Of a stretch of 64,000 nt of DNA, positions 1-9,013 are shown piece after piece (position 1 is the first letter of the stretch; each line of letters opens with the position of its first letter). The translations under genes and the position numbers were made by a program. The notes under the pieces are model-generated. The model worked only from the letters and a program-made list of their open reading frames with translations, was not told the origin of the DNA and ran no database searches. The stretch is from an uncultured Christensenella sp. (GTDB taxonomy: Bacteria; Bacillota; Clostridia; Christensenellales; UBA1750), in the NCBI GenBank assembly GCA_905193155.1, contig CAJJNQ010000005.1:1-64000 (forward strand), written 5' to 3'.

Positions 1-88
1 CTGCTTGAACAATTTTTGCTTCAGAATATTGTCTAACTTTTTGGGGTCACTTCATTTCAGACTTGTCCCGGTGTTTTTATACTTTTGA

Positions 89-1435
89 TTACTCAAATAC
101 AATTGTCGAAACCGAGTCCGGCAGAGACTCGATATAATACCAGTTGCCATTCCTTTCAACTTGAAGCTGCAGCTTCACCGCTCCGGAGTTCGAAACAGTC
201 AGCACATAGGCGCCGTCCGGATTCTGCGCCGCAAGCAGCTCGACCGATTGGGCCATGTTGGGAAAACTAAACATACCGGCATGCTCTTGCTGCCTGTGTG
301 CATCGAATATTTGAGCGCCGGGCTTTATGTATTTTGAAAAATGCGAAAAGGCGCGGTATTGTCCGCTGTAGGAAAGCTCTCCCGTTTGACTGTTCAGCGT
401 TGCAAGACCGCCGCAGAAAAATGGACCGATATTGGGCCCGCCGACCTCATCCAACAGCAGATTCCATCCGGTAAAGGTACGACAGCCGTGCTTCAGCGCC
501 TTTGAAATCATGACGCCCCATTTGCACCAGTCCGTCGCGTAATTGTCGTAAAGTCTCGGTCCGCCCTCGGTGAAATGGTATTCGAGACTGGGATATTTTT
601 CTCTAACAAAATCAATATCTTCCGCCGCTCCGCTGTAATAATGGAACGCAACGCCGTCGCATTCTTTCACCAATTCTTTGTATTCCTCAAGCTGCCACAA
701 AACCTTTGGCCACGAGCTGAAATTGTGATCATGCAGATACACTTTGGTGTTTCTGCCTGCTTTTTTCAGTTTCTGCTTCAAGGCGAGGATGAATTGGGCC
801 TCGATGTCCGGATGCCAGAAACACGCCGGCATCTTGCCCTCCTGTGTAGTTTCCGGCTCGTTCTGCGCCGTAAGCGCGGCGACAGGTATACCGCGCTTTT
901 GATATTCTTCTATAAACCGCATCAGATAATCGGCATAGCAGTCGATAAACTGCTCGCGCATGCAGCCGCCGCACATGGAGCCGCCGGTTTTCATCCAGCC
1001 GGGTGGACTCCACGGAGAGGCAAATACGAACAGATCGGGACGCACATGCAAAACTTCCCTGATCATCGGAACGATATATTCGTCATCGCGTTCGACCGAG
1101 AAGTGCGCAAGCGATACATCGCCCGGTGTATCGTCGTAGGAGTAAAGCTCAGCGGAATAATCACTCGAAGCGACTGACAGCCTCGCGACAGAAAGTCCCA
1201 AGCCATCGTCACTGTAAATATCCTTTAAGAACTCCGCCCGCTTTTGCTCATCCATAAGCGAAAGGTTATAACAGGAGGAACCGGTAACCGCCACGCCGAA
1301 GCCTTGAAAATCGGTATTGACCGGATTCTCGGATACCATAACCGTCTCCACTCCGCCCATTTTTCCGCCTATGGGCTTCAAAACATACGGCCTCAAGTTG
1401 AAATTCTTCGCGGTCTGATACTGCGTTACCTTCAT
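89..1435 (-). CDS. Glycoside hydrolase family 30 (glucosylceramidase-like) enzyme
   Basis: 448-residue retaining beta-glycosidase of the GH30 type, a TIM-barrel enzyme that removes beta-linked glucose, xylose or related sugars from glycans or glycolipids. The acid/base glutamate is E193 in AQNEPE and the nucleophile is E290 in HFTEGG, about 97 residues apart as in the family. A C-terminal beta-sandwich follows from about residue 380. There is no signal peptide, so it probably acts inside the cell on imported saccharides. The ATG is preceded by GAGGTG eight bases upstream. It lies 89 bases downstream of the sialidase-like gene on the same strand, so the two are probably cotranscribed. The exact substrate cannot be read from the sequence. 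Confidence 0.88.
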   Translation of the reverse strand: MKVTQYQTAKNFNLRPYVLKPIGGKMGGVETVMVSENPVNTDFQGFGVAVTGSSCYNLSLMDEQKRAEFLKDIYSDDGLGLSVARLSVASSDYSAELYSYDDTPGDVSLAHFSVERDDEYIVPMIREVLHVRPDLFVFASPWSPPGWMKTGGSMCGGCMREQFIDCYADYLMRFIEEYQKRGIPVAALTAQNEPETTQEGKMPACFWHPDIEAQFILALKQKLKKAGRNTKVYLHDHNFSSWPKVLWQLEEYKELVKECDGVAFHYYSGAAEDIDFVREKYPSLEYHFTEGGPRLYDNYATDWCKWGVMISKALKHGCRTFTGWNLLLDEVGGPNIGPFFCGGLATLNSQTGELSYSGQYRAFSHFSKYIKPGAQIFDAHRQQEHAGMFSFPNMAQSVELLAAQNPDGAYVLTVSNSGAVKLQLQVERNGNWYYIESLPDSVSTIVFE

Positions 1436-1524
1436 GAATCACACCTCATTCACATTTTTCTTCATAGTAAATCGCTCGATAGGCTCCCCTATTCTCAAGC
1501 ATTTCGCCGTTGCAGAATTTCTTT

Positions 1525-2697
1525 TTATCTTTGGCAGGGCATTTGCGGATTGCCCTCCGCGCCCGGCACGGTGCGCTCGCCGCGAATCCAATCTTCACTC
1601 ACGATCACATGCTTGATGTTTTTGCGTTTTCCCCAGCTGTACGCCACATGAATCTCACCACTGCGCGACTGCATGAGGATGGGGTATTCATAGCTGCGGT
1701 TGTTGACATCGTTCCACGGACCGACAAAGCCCTCGCCGTTTTCCACAATGCGCCGCCACGGCCACGTCACGCCGCCGTCCTCGGAAATGGCCAGCGTCAC
1801 CGGGCAGCGCTGCTCCGGCCAGACCGTGCGTCCCACTTCCTCATTGAAGGCCACATCGTTATAGGCCAGCGCAATCGCGCCGGATTGCAGCTTGATTGCC
1901 GAGATAGAAGCGTTGTTGTTCCTCAACTCCGTGCGCATAGGAACGCTCCAGGTATCGCCATTGTCTTCCGAAACCGAGCGGTAAATGCGGTCGGCAAAGC
2001 GGCTGCGCATCAGCGCGACCAGTTTTCCGCCGCCCAGCTCGATCACGTTGGCATGGACGCGCCCGGCACTGTCCGGCATTTCTACCTTGCGCCAGCTCTT
2101 GCCCTCATCGTCGCTGATGCGGAAAACCGTCCAATCGCTTGCGGTGCAGGCCTTGCCTGCAGGGCAGATCCAGTTCCCGAAGATCCACCGGCCGTTGGAC
2201 AAAATCTGGATGGTCTGACGGCAGAAGCTGCCCTTCTCGTCAAACAGCACTTCTGTTTTTCCCCAGGTTCTTCCCTGATCGGTGGTTTTTTTGCAGCGAA
2301 TCTCCGCCGTGTCCTGCAAGCTGACGTGCGCAGGGGTATCTGCCGTGCGGGCAACCTGCGCCGTATATACCGCCCAAATTTCTCCGTTCGGATGCTGAAA
2401 CAGGCTGGGATTCTGCTCCGAGCGCGTTGGGTCATCGGAAATCTTAACCGGACTGCTCCATTGGCTCTCCCCTGCCTTCAGGCGGCTTCCGACGATGGAA
2501 ATATCAGCGTTTCCCTCGCTGCTGCCCGCGAACCAAACGCAGAGCAAGTCGCCGTTTTCCAATTCCAGCAAATCCGCCGCATGGCAGCTGCGGTATGGCG
2601 CATTGGGAATCAGCGCTTCCACAGTGTCCAACAGCGCGTGATGGTAAAGTCTCCCATCATCCGTGAGCTGCGGAATTTCAATCAGATTTCGAGTCAT
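1525..2697 (-). CDS. Sialidase-like BNR-repeat protein (exo-sialidase family)
   Basis: About 390 residues forming a six-bladed beta-propeller of the sialidase/neuraminidase superfamily. Four Asp-box motifs (S/T-x-D-x-G-x-T/S-W) are visible: TTDQGRTW near 138, SDDEGKSW near 195, SEDNGDTW near 243 and SEDGGVTW near 305. No signal peptide is seen, so the protein looks cytoplasmic, unlike secreted sialidases; it may act on small imported glycosides. An upstream GTG is in frame, but the ATG at 2697 has GGGGTG at good spacing and is preferred. A promoter lies at 2741-2769, and the GH30 gene follows. True sialidase activity is uncertain because many BNR-repeat relatives have other specificities. Confidence 0.82.
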   Translation of the reverse strand: MTRNLIEIPQLTDDGRLYHHALLDTVEALIPNAPYRSCHAADLLELENGDLLCVWFAGSSEGNADISIVGSRLKAGESQWSSPVKISDDPTRSEQNPSLFQHPNGEIWAVYTAQVARTADTPAHVSLQDTAEIRCKKTTDQGRTWGKTEVLFDEKGSFCRQTIQILSNGRWIFGNWICPAGKACTASDWTVFRISDDEGKSWRKVEMPDSAGRVHANVIELGGGKLVALMRSRFADRIYRSVSEDNGDTWSVPMRTELRNNNASISAIKLQSGAIALAYNDVAFNEEVGRTVWPEQRCPVTLAISEDGGVTWPWRRIVENGEGFVGPWNDVNNRSYEYPILMQSRSGEIHVAYSWGKRKNIKHVIVSEDWIRGERTVPGAEGNPQMPCQR

Positions 2698-2740
2698 AAA
2701 AAACGTCACCCCTTATTTTTCTGCCGCATTTCCTTTATCA

Positions 2741-2769
2741 AGGATAACGGATGCAGCGTTTTTTTTCAA
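2741..2769 (-). promoter_or_regulatory. Promoter of the sialidase-like/GH30 operon
   Basis: On the minus strand TTGAAA (2769-2764), a 17-base spacer and TATCCT (2746-2741) fit a housekeeping sigma promoter. It lies about 45 bases upstream of the chosen sialidase-like start. Confidence 0.55.
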
Positions 2770-2792
2770 GGAGGACGTTTTTTTTACTGCTT

Positions 2793-3300
2793 TTAGTCTT
2801 CCAGCGCATCATAATGCCGCGCATCGACAGGTTCCAACCATTCGGCAGAGGTTTCTTCACCGGGACATTCCATCGCCAGATGGCTAAATCAGCCGTTCGC
2901 CTTCGCGCCGTGCCCATGCTTGACGTTGGCAGGAATCGTCACCACGTCTCGTGGCTTCAGGCTGCGGGCAGGCTTGTCCCTCTTCCTGATACCAGCCCTC
3001 ACCGTCTACGCAGATGAGCAGCTGACCGCCGCCGACCTTTGCGCGATGGAGGTGCCGGTTGTTGCGGCAGCCGGACTCAAAGGTTACGTTGGCAACAAAG
3101 ACCGTCTTTTCAGGCTCGGTCAAAGGTTGAGAGAGCTTTTGCCAGTGAAGAACCTGGCATAGGCATCGTTGGCGCCCAGGCGCTGGGCCAACCGGCGCAG
3201 AACGCGACGTGAGTCAGGATCTCTGCCATTTCCGTGCGGATAACGCCGTTCTTGTGCGCCGTCGTCAAGTGACAGGTCGCAGTTTGCTTAACCATGTTTC
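2793..3300 (-). pseudogene. Decayed carboxymuconolactone decarboxylase/cupin fusion gene
   Basis: Remnants of one protein are spread over several reading frames. Frame one (3295-3110) gives a carboxymuconolactone-decarboxylase-like helix ending AEILTHVAFCAGWPSAW. After a lost base the reading continues AANDAYARFFTGKSSLN in another frame, and a second lost base leads to the cupin part FVANVTFESGCRNN and GGGQLLICVDGEGWYQEEG. A one-base shift at about 2972 then gives KPARSLKPRDVVTIPANVKH, a TGG-to-TGA change stops it, and the true tail HLAMECPGEETSAEWLEP ends at TAA 2793-2795. The 5' end is also missing. At least four lesions make this non-functional. Family members are small cytoplasmic redox or detoxification proteins. 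Confidence 0.85.
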
Positions 3301-3387
3301 AGCAGCTTTGTTTTCTATCAGCATAGCGCGCCGCATTCTTTATATACAATATCTGTTTTTCATCCTGTTTCATGCACATCGGGCATT

Positions 3388-3762
3388 TCACGGAGCCTTC
3401 TGCACCTCAAAGGACAGGTTCCCCTTTGCGTGTTTCCCCTGTGCGTTCACGGTATAAATGCCCGGCGGCGCTTCCAGTATAAACTCGCCCGAATCTGCAT
3501 CATGAGCCGTGTAGATCTTCTCCCCGTCCTCCCCGGCAACGGAGAGATCCAGGCGGCCGTTTTCCTTTTCGATGTGAACGAGGATGGAATCACCTTCGTC
3601 TAGAACCAGTTCCGCACTTCTCTCCCCATTGAGCGGGTTGCAGGAAAGTGTGAAGTGGTTTTCGTCGCCCTCCTGTTCGCAACGGGAGGCACAGGCTGTG
3701 CAAAACAGTAACACGATCATCAAGATCCACAGGCAGCAAAATTTTCTCTTATAGTGTGGCAA
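3388..3762 (-). CDS. Small putative lipoprotein of unknown function
   Basis: About 124 residues. The N-terminus has basic residues, then a hydrophobic stretch (WILMIVLLF) ending in CTAC, a weak lipobox with C24 as the likely lipidated residue. The mature part is mostly beta-strand, with a repeated pattern ending in GIYTVNAQGKHAKGN that resembles small beta-sandwich domains. The start is uncertain: TTG at 3762 has AAAGGGCGG at suitable spacing; GTG at 3771 is the alternative. Either start overlaps the end of the ABC permease gene, so translation is probably coupled. It may be an accessory protein of the exporter, but this is inference only. Confidence 0.6.
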   Translation of the reverse strand: MPHYKRKFCCLWILMIVLLFCTACASRCEQEGDENHFTLSCNPLNGERSAELVLDEGDSILVHIEKENGRLDLSVAGEDGEKIYTAHDADSGEFILEAPPGIYTVNAQGKHAKGNLSFEVQKAP

Positions 3763-5347
3763 AGACGGCACCGCCCTTTCTGCGCAGCCAGACATACAGC
3801 CCGGCGCTGAACGCAAGCGTGATCAGCGTAACCAGCATTAGATATCCTACCGCCCCCAACTGCCAGCCGAACAGAAAATAGAGCGCACACATCGCCGCCG
3901 CATAGACCCATCCGCCCAGCAGCGAAAGCATCACATTGACGCCCTGCTTGATCGGCACGATCTCATTGGTCCAATGGAGGTTGGGCATCTTCAAGCCCAG
4001 GAACAATCCCGCCAGAGCGGCGAGCAGCACAAACGCTTCCGCTGCGATGAGAATCATCAGCATCTCTGCCGCCGGAATCGCACCCAGCAGCGCGATGCAC
4101 AGTGCGCAGAGCAGCACCGGGATGGCTGTCAGCAGCAGCTGCAAGTGCAGCTTGGCGCGCAGCGGCTGCCAGGGCTCCATGGGCAGGGACTGCATCATCC
4201 AGAGGCTTTTGCCCTCCAGCGAGACCGACGGCGTGTCCATATTGTTCATCGTCGCAATCAGGCAGATTGCCGTGCACAGCAGCACCGTCGTGCAGCCGTC
4301 CTTTGCGCCGAAGAAGGCGTTCATCGTGCCCAACCATTCGTTTCCGCGAACGAGGAGCAGTACGCCACACACCGGCAGAAACAGCACGCCCATGCCGCAA
4401 TTGAGCATATAGCCGGGACTGGAAAGGAAGTGCCGCAGCTCACGTTGAAGGAGTGCAGCCGGAACGCTTCTGACCTGCGCCTTGCCCGCGCGATAAACCT
4501 TGCGGGACATTCGCCCGTTGGAGGTTGCGATGCGCAGGAAGCTGCGCGAAATGCCCCGCCAGACCAGCACAAACATCGCTGCGACCACCGCCGTCACGAC
4601 CAGCATCGAAGCCCAGTCCCCCGCGCCAACGCTTCCAAAGGCATAAAGCGGGTAGGCCTCATTTTTGATCTGCGCGCCATAAACCGCGACATTTTCCACC
4701 AGATCGGATATCCAGCTCTGCGCCTTGAAATAGACGAAATAATACGCCGCAAAGAACAGCAGTGAAACCAGAACCGTGATCGCGCTCTTGTTTTTCAGCT
4801 TCAGGCTGATTTTCGCCACCGCCCACCCCAGCAGGCAGGAGAGAATCATCACGATCAGGGACACGAGCAGTACCAGCAGCACAGAGCCTACGATTTTGCC
4901 TACGCTGAGCGGCGCAAAGCTCCAGTAGATGATCACTGCGGGGACGATGACCACGGCAGAATACATTAATCCCATCAGGTACACGCTGAGTAGGCGCGAA
5001 GCCATGATGCAGCGCACCGGAATGGGCATGGCCAGCAAAAGATCGTTATCCTTCGCCAGATACAGGCTGGAATAGGTGTTGAACACGCTGCCGAAGGCGC
5101 CGATGAACACCGCCATCAGCCCCATCAGTGCAAAATAGAGCCAATCCATTCCCGCCTGCAAAAACGGCCTGCAAATGCCGACGGCGATGAAGGAAAACAT
5201 GCCGCCCATCACGCCCACCATCAGCAGGACGTACATCACAATCAGCCCGATGGTCGATCCTTTGGAGCGGCGCCTGTTCTTCTTTGCGTCGTAGAAATAG
5301 CTCCGAAAAATCTCTCTCAGCTGCTTTTTCAAGAGGACTTTCAGCAT
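3749..5347 (-). CDS. ABC-2 type transporter permease
   Basis: 532-residue polytopic membrane protein with roughly twelve hydrophobic segments in two halves. It begins with a basic amphipathic stretch and two membrane spans, as in large ABC exporter permeases of Firmicutes. The start ATG at 5347 overlaps the stop of the preceding ATPase gene by seven bases, so the two are translationally coupled and form one exporter. The substrate is unknown; related exporters move peptides, antibiotics or lipids. The putative lipoprotein gene overlaps its 3' end. Confidence 0.85.
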   Translation of the reverse strand: MLKVLLKKQLREIFRSYFYDAKKNRRRSKGSTIGLIVMYVLLMVGVMGGMFSFIAVGICRPFLQAGMDWLYFALMGLMAVFIGAFGSVFNTYSSLYLAKDNDLLLAMPIPVRCIMASRLLSVYLMGLMYSAVVIVPAVIIYWSFAPLSVGKIVGSVLLVLLVSLIVMILSCLLGWAVAKISLKLKNKSAITVLVSLLFFAAYYFVYFKAQSWISDLVENVAVYGAQIKNEAYPLYAFGSVGAGDWASMLVVTAVVAAMFVLVWRGISRSFLRIATSNGRMSRKVYRAGKAQVRSVPAALLQRELRHFLSSPGYMLNCGMGVLFLPVCGVLLLVRGNEWLGTMNAFFGAKDGCTTVLLCTAICLIATMNNMDTPSVSLEGKSLWMMQSLPMEPWQPLRAKLHLQLLLTAIPVLLCALCIALLGAIPAAEMLMILIAAEAFVLLAALAGLFLGLKMPNLHWTNEIVPIKQGVNVMLSLLGGWVYAAAMCALYFLFGWQLGAVGYLMLVTLITLAFSAGLYVWLRRKGGAVFATL

Positions 5348-6057
5348 TCTTCTTCGCCCTCCAGTTCCAGAAAGACGTCCTCAAGGGAATCGTCGCCCTT
5401 GACTTCTTCCATCGTGCCGGAACGAATCAGCCTGCCCGCTTTAATGATTGCGATTTTATCACAGAGCTTTTCTGCAACCTCCAACACATGGGTCGAGAAG
5501 AAAATCGCGCCGCCCTGGTCGCAAATCTCACGCATCATGCCCTTGAGCAGATGCGCCGCCTTGGGGTCCAGACCCACAAACGGTTCGTCCATCACAATTA
5601 GCTTGGGCTGATGAATCCATGCGGCGATGATGGCAAGCTTTTGCTTCATGCCATGAGAATAGGCGGCGATGGACTGCGCCAGATCATCCGTCAACTCAAA
5701 GCGATCGGCATAGTTGTGAATCCGCTCCTGCCGTTCTTGCACGCTGATGCCGAAGATATCTGCAATGAAATTCAGGAACTGAATGCCGGTCATGTATTCA
5801 TACAAATCGGGATTATCCGGAATGTACGCCAACTGCTTTTTACATGCCAGCGGGTCTTTCTGCATCGACACGCCGCCGACGAAAATTTCTCCTTGGTCAA
5901 ACTGCTGGATGCCGACCACGGATTTGAGCGTTGTGGTCTTTCCCGCCCCGTTGTGCCCGATAAAGCCGTAGATCTCCCCCGGCGCAATGTGCAGGCTGAG
6001 GTCATCCACGGCTTTTTTCTCCCCATAGCTCTTGGTTAAATGTTCTATTTTGAGCAT
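5341..6057 (-). CDS. ABC transporter ATP-binding protein
   Basis: 238-residue cytoplasmic ATPase that powers the ABC-2 permease encoded just downstream. Walker A is GHNGAGKTT, the signature region is YSHGMKQKL, a common variant in this subfamily (canonical LSGGQ), and Walker B is LIVMDEPFVGLD. Start chosen at ATG 6057, which has GGGAGAAGAGGAG in front and begins MLKIEHLTKSYG, the normal start of the domain. The open frame continues about 50 codons further upstream with basic and hydrophobic residues that do not belong to the ATPase fold. Confidence 0.9.
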   Translation of the reverse strand: MLKIEHLTKSYGEKKAVDDLSLHIAPGEIYGFIGHNGAGKTTTLKSVVGIQQFDQGEIFVGGVSMQKDPLACKKQLAYIPDNPDLYEYMTGIQFLNFIADIFGISVQERQERIHNYADRFELTDDLAQSIAAYSHGMKQKLAIIAAWIHQPKLIVMDEPFVGLDPKAAHLLKGMMREICDQGGAIFFSTHVLEVAEKLCDKIAIIKAGRLIRSGTMEEVKGDDSLEDVFLELEGEEEC

Positions 6058-6298
6058 GATGTTCTCCTCTTCTCCCTTTTTATTATTCTTTTTTCCGTCA
6101 CCTCTCTGCGCCAGCAGCATCCATTGCGGCAGCAGGCTGATTCCTCCCGCGGCAAGCGGCAGCGCAACCACGCGCATCACCACAAGCCCCGGCTCCAACA
6201 AATTCAACTTATGACGAAATCGCTTCTCATAACAAACGTCGTTCTTTGCCTAAATGTTTCTTTCCATAAATAAAATCATTCGTTGCGCATCATCTGTC

Positions 6299-6328
6299 AT
6301 GATAGCACGGTTTACACCGCCCTGTCAA
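6299..6328 (-). promoter_or_regulatory. Promoter of the ABC exporter operon
   Basis: Minus-strand TTGACA (6328-6323), 18-base spacer, TATCAT (6304-6299). The spacer contains the small inverted repeat CGGTgtaaACCG. The resulting leader is long, about 235 bases, before the ATPase start. Confidence 0.55.
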
Positions 6329-6370
6329 GCCGATCAGAGCCTGCTTCAGCCGCTTCTTCGCAGAATGAAC

Positions 6371-6400
6371 AAAAAAGAGAAAGGCGCGATTGCCTTTCTC
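6371..6400 (-). terminator. Intrinsic terminator of rnpB
   Basis: Nine-base stem GAGAAAGGC/GCCTTTCTC with a six-base loop, followed on the minus strand by six T residues (6376-6371). It lies just beyond the 3' end of RNase P RNA. Confidence 0.8.
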
Positions 6401-6416
6401 TTTGCAAAATGGTTTT

Positions 6417-6755
6417 GAGCATGCCTATAAGCCGAGTTCTGTCTTGGATGACCATCTATCTAGTCTGCCCGTTGCCGGACAGCTCCAGCGATTACCCGTG
6501 AACGTGACGGGCCGCCACATGTGTTCCACAATCAATCTTGCATCGGGTGGGGTTTACATAGCCGGCAAGTCGCCATGCCGCTGGTGAGCTCTTACCTCGC
6601 CTTTCCATCCTTGCGGGCGCTTTCGCGCTTTCGCGGTATCTCTCTGTTGCACTATCCCTGAAGTCGCCTTCGCCGGACGTTATCCGGCACCCTTGCCCTG
6701 CGATGCTCGGACTTTCCTCACACGTTTCTCTCGTGCGCGATCACCCAGCATACTC
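6417..6755 (-). ncRNA. rnpB: RNase P RNA, bacterial class A type
   Basis: Catalytic RNA that trims the 5' leader of tRNA precursors together with RnpA. On the minus strand the conserved 5' block GAGGAAAGTCCGAGC (near 6720) and the 3' block CAGAACTCGGCTTAT (near 6440) are both present; these are the core P4-region signatures. The internal block GATAGTGCAACAGAGAGATA is also recognisable. Terminal helix P1 pairs GAGTATGC at 6755-6748 with GCATGCTC at 6424-6417 through one wobble, which sets the ends and a length of about 339 nt. An intrinsic terminator follows. Confidence 0.95.
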
Positions 6756-6786
6756 AAAAAATGATATAGACTTGTCTGAAATGCGC

Positions 6787-7503
6787 TTACTGCGCGTCCG
6801 GCATATAGAGGATGCGGCCGCAGTTTTCGCACTCGATGATCTCATCGCTGCCCTGAAGCTGCTTGGCTACCGCCGACGGCAGGGACATATTGCAGCCCGA
6901 GCACTGGTCGTTATTGAGCCGCGCCATGGCCGGGAAGCACTGCCCGCGCACCGCCTTATATCGCTCCATATACTTGGGATCAACCTGTTCACCGACCTCC
7001 GCACGCTGCTTTTTCAACTCTTCGAGCTGCGCGGTCTGCTTCTCAAATTCCTTATCATAGGTCGCCTTCAGACGGGTGTATTCGTCCCTGGCCTTGCCGG
7101 CCTTGAGGCGAACCTCCTTATAGCGGTTTTCCATCATCTGGGAATGGCTGACCATCTTGGCCAGTTCCTTTTCCGCGTTCTTGAGCGCGGTCTCGGCATC
7201 GGTCATCTGCTGGATGGCCTTGCGCACCTGCGCCGCCGTTTCATAAGCGTTCGCTTCCAGATCCTTGCCGATCTGCTCAAAAGTCTCCGCCGCCCGGTCG
7301 CGCTGCGTGCTGAGCTCTTCCAGACGCTCCAAAGCCTTGTTGGCGTCGTTCTCCATGCCGCGCACGACCGTCTGCTGATCCGCAACGATGTTGCGCAGCT
7401 TCAAAAGCTGCACGCGCAGCGGAAACTGACGGATCTCGGTTTCATAATCCGCCACCTTCTTATCGGCCTGCTGATATTCCCACAACTTGTCCAGTTGACG
7501 CAT
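6787..7503 (-). CDS. Coiled-coil protein with C-terminal C4 zinc ribbon
   Basis: 238 residues. Residues 1 to about 190 are a long, charged coiled coil and the C-terminus is a zinc ribbon with two CxxC pairs (CSGC and CENC), matching the C4-type zinc-ribbon family found in many bacteria beside RNase-related or nucleotide-metabolism genes. Members of this family have been proposed to bind nucleic acid or ribosomes, but the function here is not known. The gene ends 32 bases before the rnpB 5' end on the same strand, so rnpB may be partly transcribed from its promoter. Confidence 0.85.
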   Translation of the reverse strand: MRQLDKLWEYQQADKKVADYETEIRQFPLRVQLLKLRNIVADQQTVVRGMENDANKALERLEELSTQRDRAAETFEQIGKDLEANAYETAAQVRKAIQQMTDAETALKNAEKELAKMVSHSQMMENRYKEVRLKAGKARDEYTRLKATYDKEFEKQTAQLEELKKQRAEVGEQVDPKYMERYKAVRGQCFPAMARLNNDQCSGCNMSLPSAVAKQLQGSDEIIECENCGRILYMPDAQ

Positions 7504-7586
7504 GGACTCGCCTCCGTTCCTGTTTTTACGGGCACACAGCCCGACAGCATATTATACCGCAAATTCTCCCCGCTGTAAAGCCGAAA

Positions 7587-8486
7587 TCACTTTTTCACGC
7601 ACAGAGCGCGGATTTCTTCGGGAAGACCACTGCAAAAGCACATTTTCTTCCCCGTAAAAGGGTGCCGCAGCGCAAGACTCGATGAATGCAGCGCGAAGCG
7701 CTCCGCAAGCGCCGGGTGCGCGCTGCCGTAAAGATAATCCCCCGTCACCGGATGCCCGATGTGCGCCATGTGCACACGAATTTGATGGGTTCTGCCGGTT
7801 TCCAGCTGCAACGAAACCAGCGTCCGATTCGTTTGTGGAAAGCGAGCGATTACTTGTCCTCGCGTCACGCTGGGCTTGCCGCTCTCGCAAACGCAGCGGC
7901 GCACGCTATCGCCCTCCATTCGGTCGATGGGCGCATCGATGGTGAAGCGGTTTTGTTCTATTATCCCTTCGCAGAGCGCGGCATACCCCCGCTCGAAATT
8001 CGGCGTGTGCAGGATATCCATCAGGCGCTTGTGTATCAGCGTGGATTTCGCTACGGCCATTAAGCCGGAAGTCCCCTTGTCCAGCCGGTTGACGGGACGG
8101 AAAATGAACTTGTCTTTTCCCAGATAGAACGCGACGCGGTTGGCCAGCGTATTCAATTCCTGCCCCGGCATGGGAAGCGTTGCCAGCGGCGCAGGCTTGT
8201 TCAGAACGAGCAGCTCCTCGTCCTCGTAAACGATCTCCAGCGGACCTTCCTGCGGCACGATGCCCTGGTCGTATTCATCCTCGCAGAGCATTTCGAGCTT
8301 TTGCCCTTTGCAGACGCAGGCGTTGGCATAAACGCTTTTGCCGTCCAACAGGATGCCTTTCTGCCGCTTGAGCGCGCGAATCTGCCGGTCCGAAACGCCA
8401 AAGACGGCGCGCAGCACATCATCTGCCCGCCGTCCGTCCATTTCCTCCGTCACGAGGAAAGCATAGCCTTTATTTTGCCCGGTCAC
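7587..8486 (-). CDS. RluA-family 23S rRNA-type pseudouridine synthase
   Basis: 299 residues. It converts uridine to pseudouridine in structured RNA, most likely 23S rRNA or tRNA. An N-terminal S4-like RNA-binding domain spans about 13-70; the catalytic domain carries NRLDKGTSG with the catalytic aspartate D136. The first motif residue is Asn where many relatives have His, which is common in this subgroup. The GTG start overlaps the stop of the upstream small membrane protein gene in a GTGA arrangement, showing coupled translation. Which uridine it modifies cannot be told. Confidence 0.9.
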   Translation of the reverse strand: MTGQNKGYAFLVTEEMDGRRADDVLRAVFGVSDRQIRALKRQKGILLDGKSVYANACVCKGQKLEMLCEDEYDQGIVPQEGPLEIVYEDEELLVLNKPAPLATLPMPGQELNTLANRVAFYLGKDKFIFRPVNRLDKGTSGLMAVAKSTLIHKRLMDILHTPNFERGYAALCEGIIEQNRFTIDAPIDRMEGDSVRRCVCESGKPSVTRGQVIARFPQTNRTLVSLQLETGRTHQIRVHMAHIGHPVTGDYLYGSAHPALAERFALHSSSLALRHPFTGKKMCFCSGLPEEIRALCVKK

Positions 8487-9013
8487 TTTTCCAATACCTT
8501 GGAGTACTGTGCCATCATATTCACCATCTCCTGCGAAGGCTCGATCAGCAACAGTGTCTTTTTTCCGTCGCGGATGAAGAACAGGTAGTAAAGGCGGGAT
8601 TTTCCGTTGAGGAAATAATCCAGGCGCTTGACGTCCTTCATAGAGAGATAACGGTCGAAGACGTCGGTATCCGCCCAGCCGCCGGCCTCCATCTCGCGCA
8701 TGCGCACCGTGGTCAGCTGCTTTCTGCGGGAATTGCCCAGCACCTTGGCCACGTCCATCTCGCCGTTGGTAAAGGTGTACTCGTATTCCGTGCGGAAATT
8801 ATCCTTGTAGCGGTAGAGCAGGAAGGCCACGCCGCCGCCCACGATAAAGCTGACGAAATTGGCGACCTGGAAATCCAGCGAAAGAATACCGGATAGGCCG
8901 ATCATGCCGTAAAGGCCGAAGGCGACGATCAGTATCCAGCACATCACAAACCCGATGGCGCTCACTGCACGCCCCTGCTTGCGGACGACTACTTCTTCTT
9001 TAAAATTATCCAT
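8483..9013 (-). CDS. Small membrane protein (DUF6106-like)
   Basis: 176 residues with two membrane spans (about 18-40 and 48-67) and a cytoplasmic C-terminal domain of alternating beta strands rich in charged residues, similar to proteins of unknown function common in Clostridia. ATG 9013 is preceded by GGAGG at nine bases; an in-frame TTG directly upstream is less likely. A weak promoter with TACAAT at 9059-9054 precedes it. Function is unknown. Confidence 0.75.
   Translation of the reverse strand: MDNFKEEVVVRKQGRAVSAIGFVMCWILIVAFGLYGMIGLSGILSLDFQVANFVSFIVGGGVAFLLYRYKDNFRTEYEYTFTNGEMDVAKVLGNSRRKQLTTVRMREMEAGGWADTDVFDRYLSMKDVKRLDYFLNGKSRLYYLFFIRDGKKTLLLIEPSQEMVNMMAQYSKVLEK

Larger units (their letters stand above)
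6058..6416. other. Leader and intergenic region upstream of the ABC exporter
   Basis: No complete gene seen. It holds the exporter promoter (6299-6328), an untranslated leader of about 235 bases, and the rnpB terminator (6371-6400). The leader contains an open frame continuous with the ATPase, but without a convincing start. Confidence 0.5.

Noticed and set aside
6058..6207. Fifty-codon N-terminal extension of the ABC ATPase, or remnant gene
   Set aside because: No homology, and ATG 6057 has an excellent ribosome site and begins the domain correctly. It is kept only as untranslated leader.
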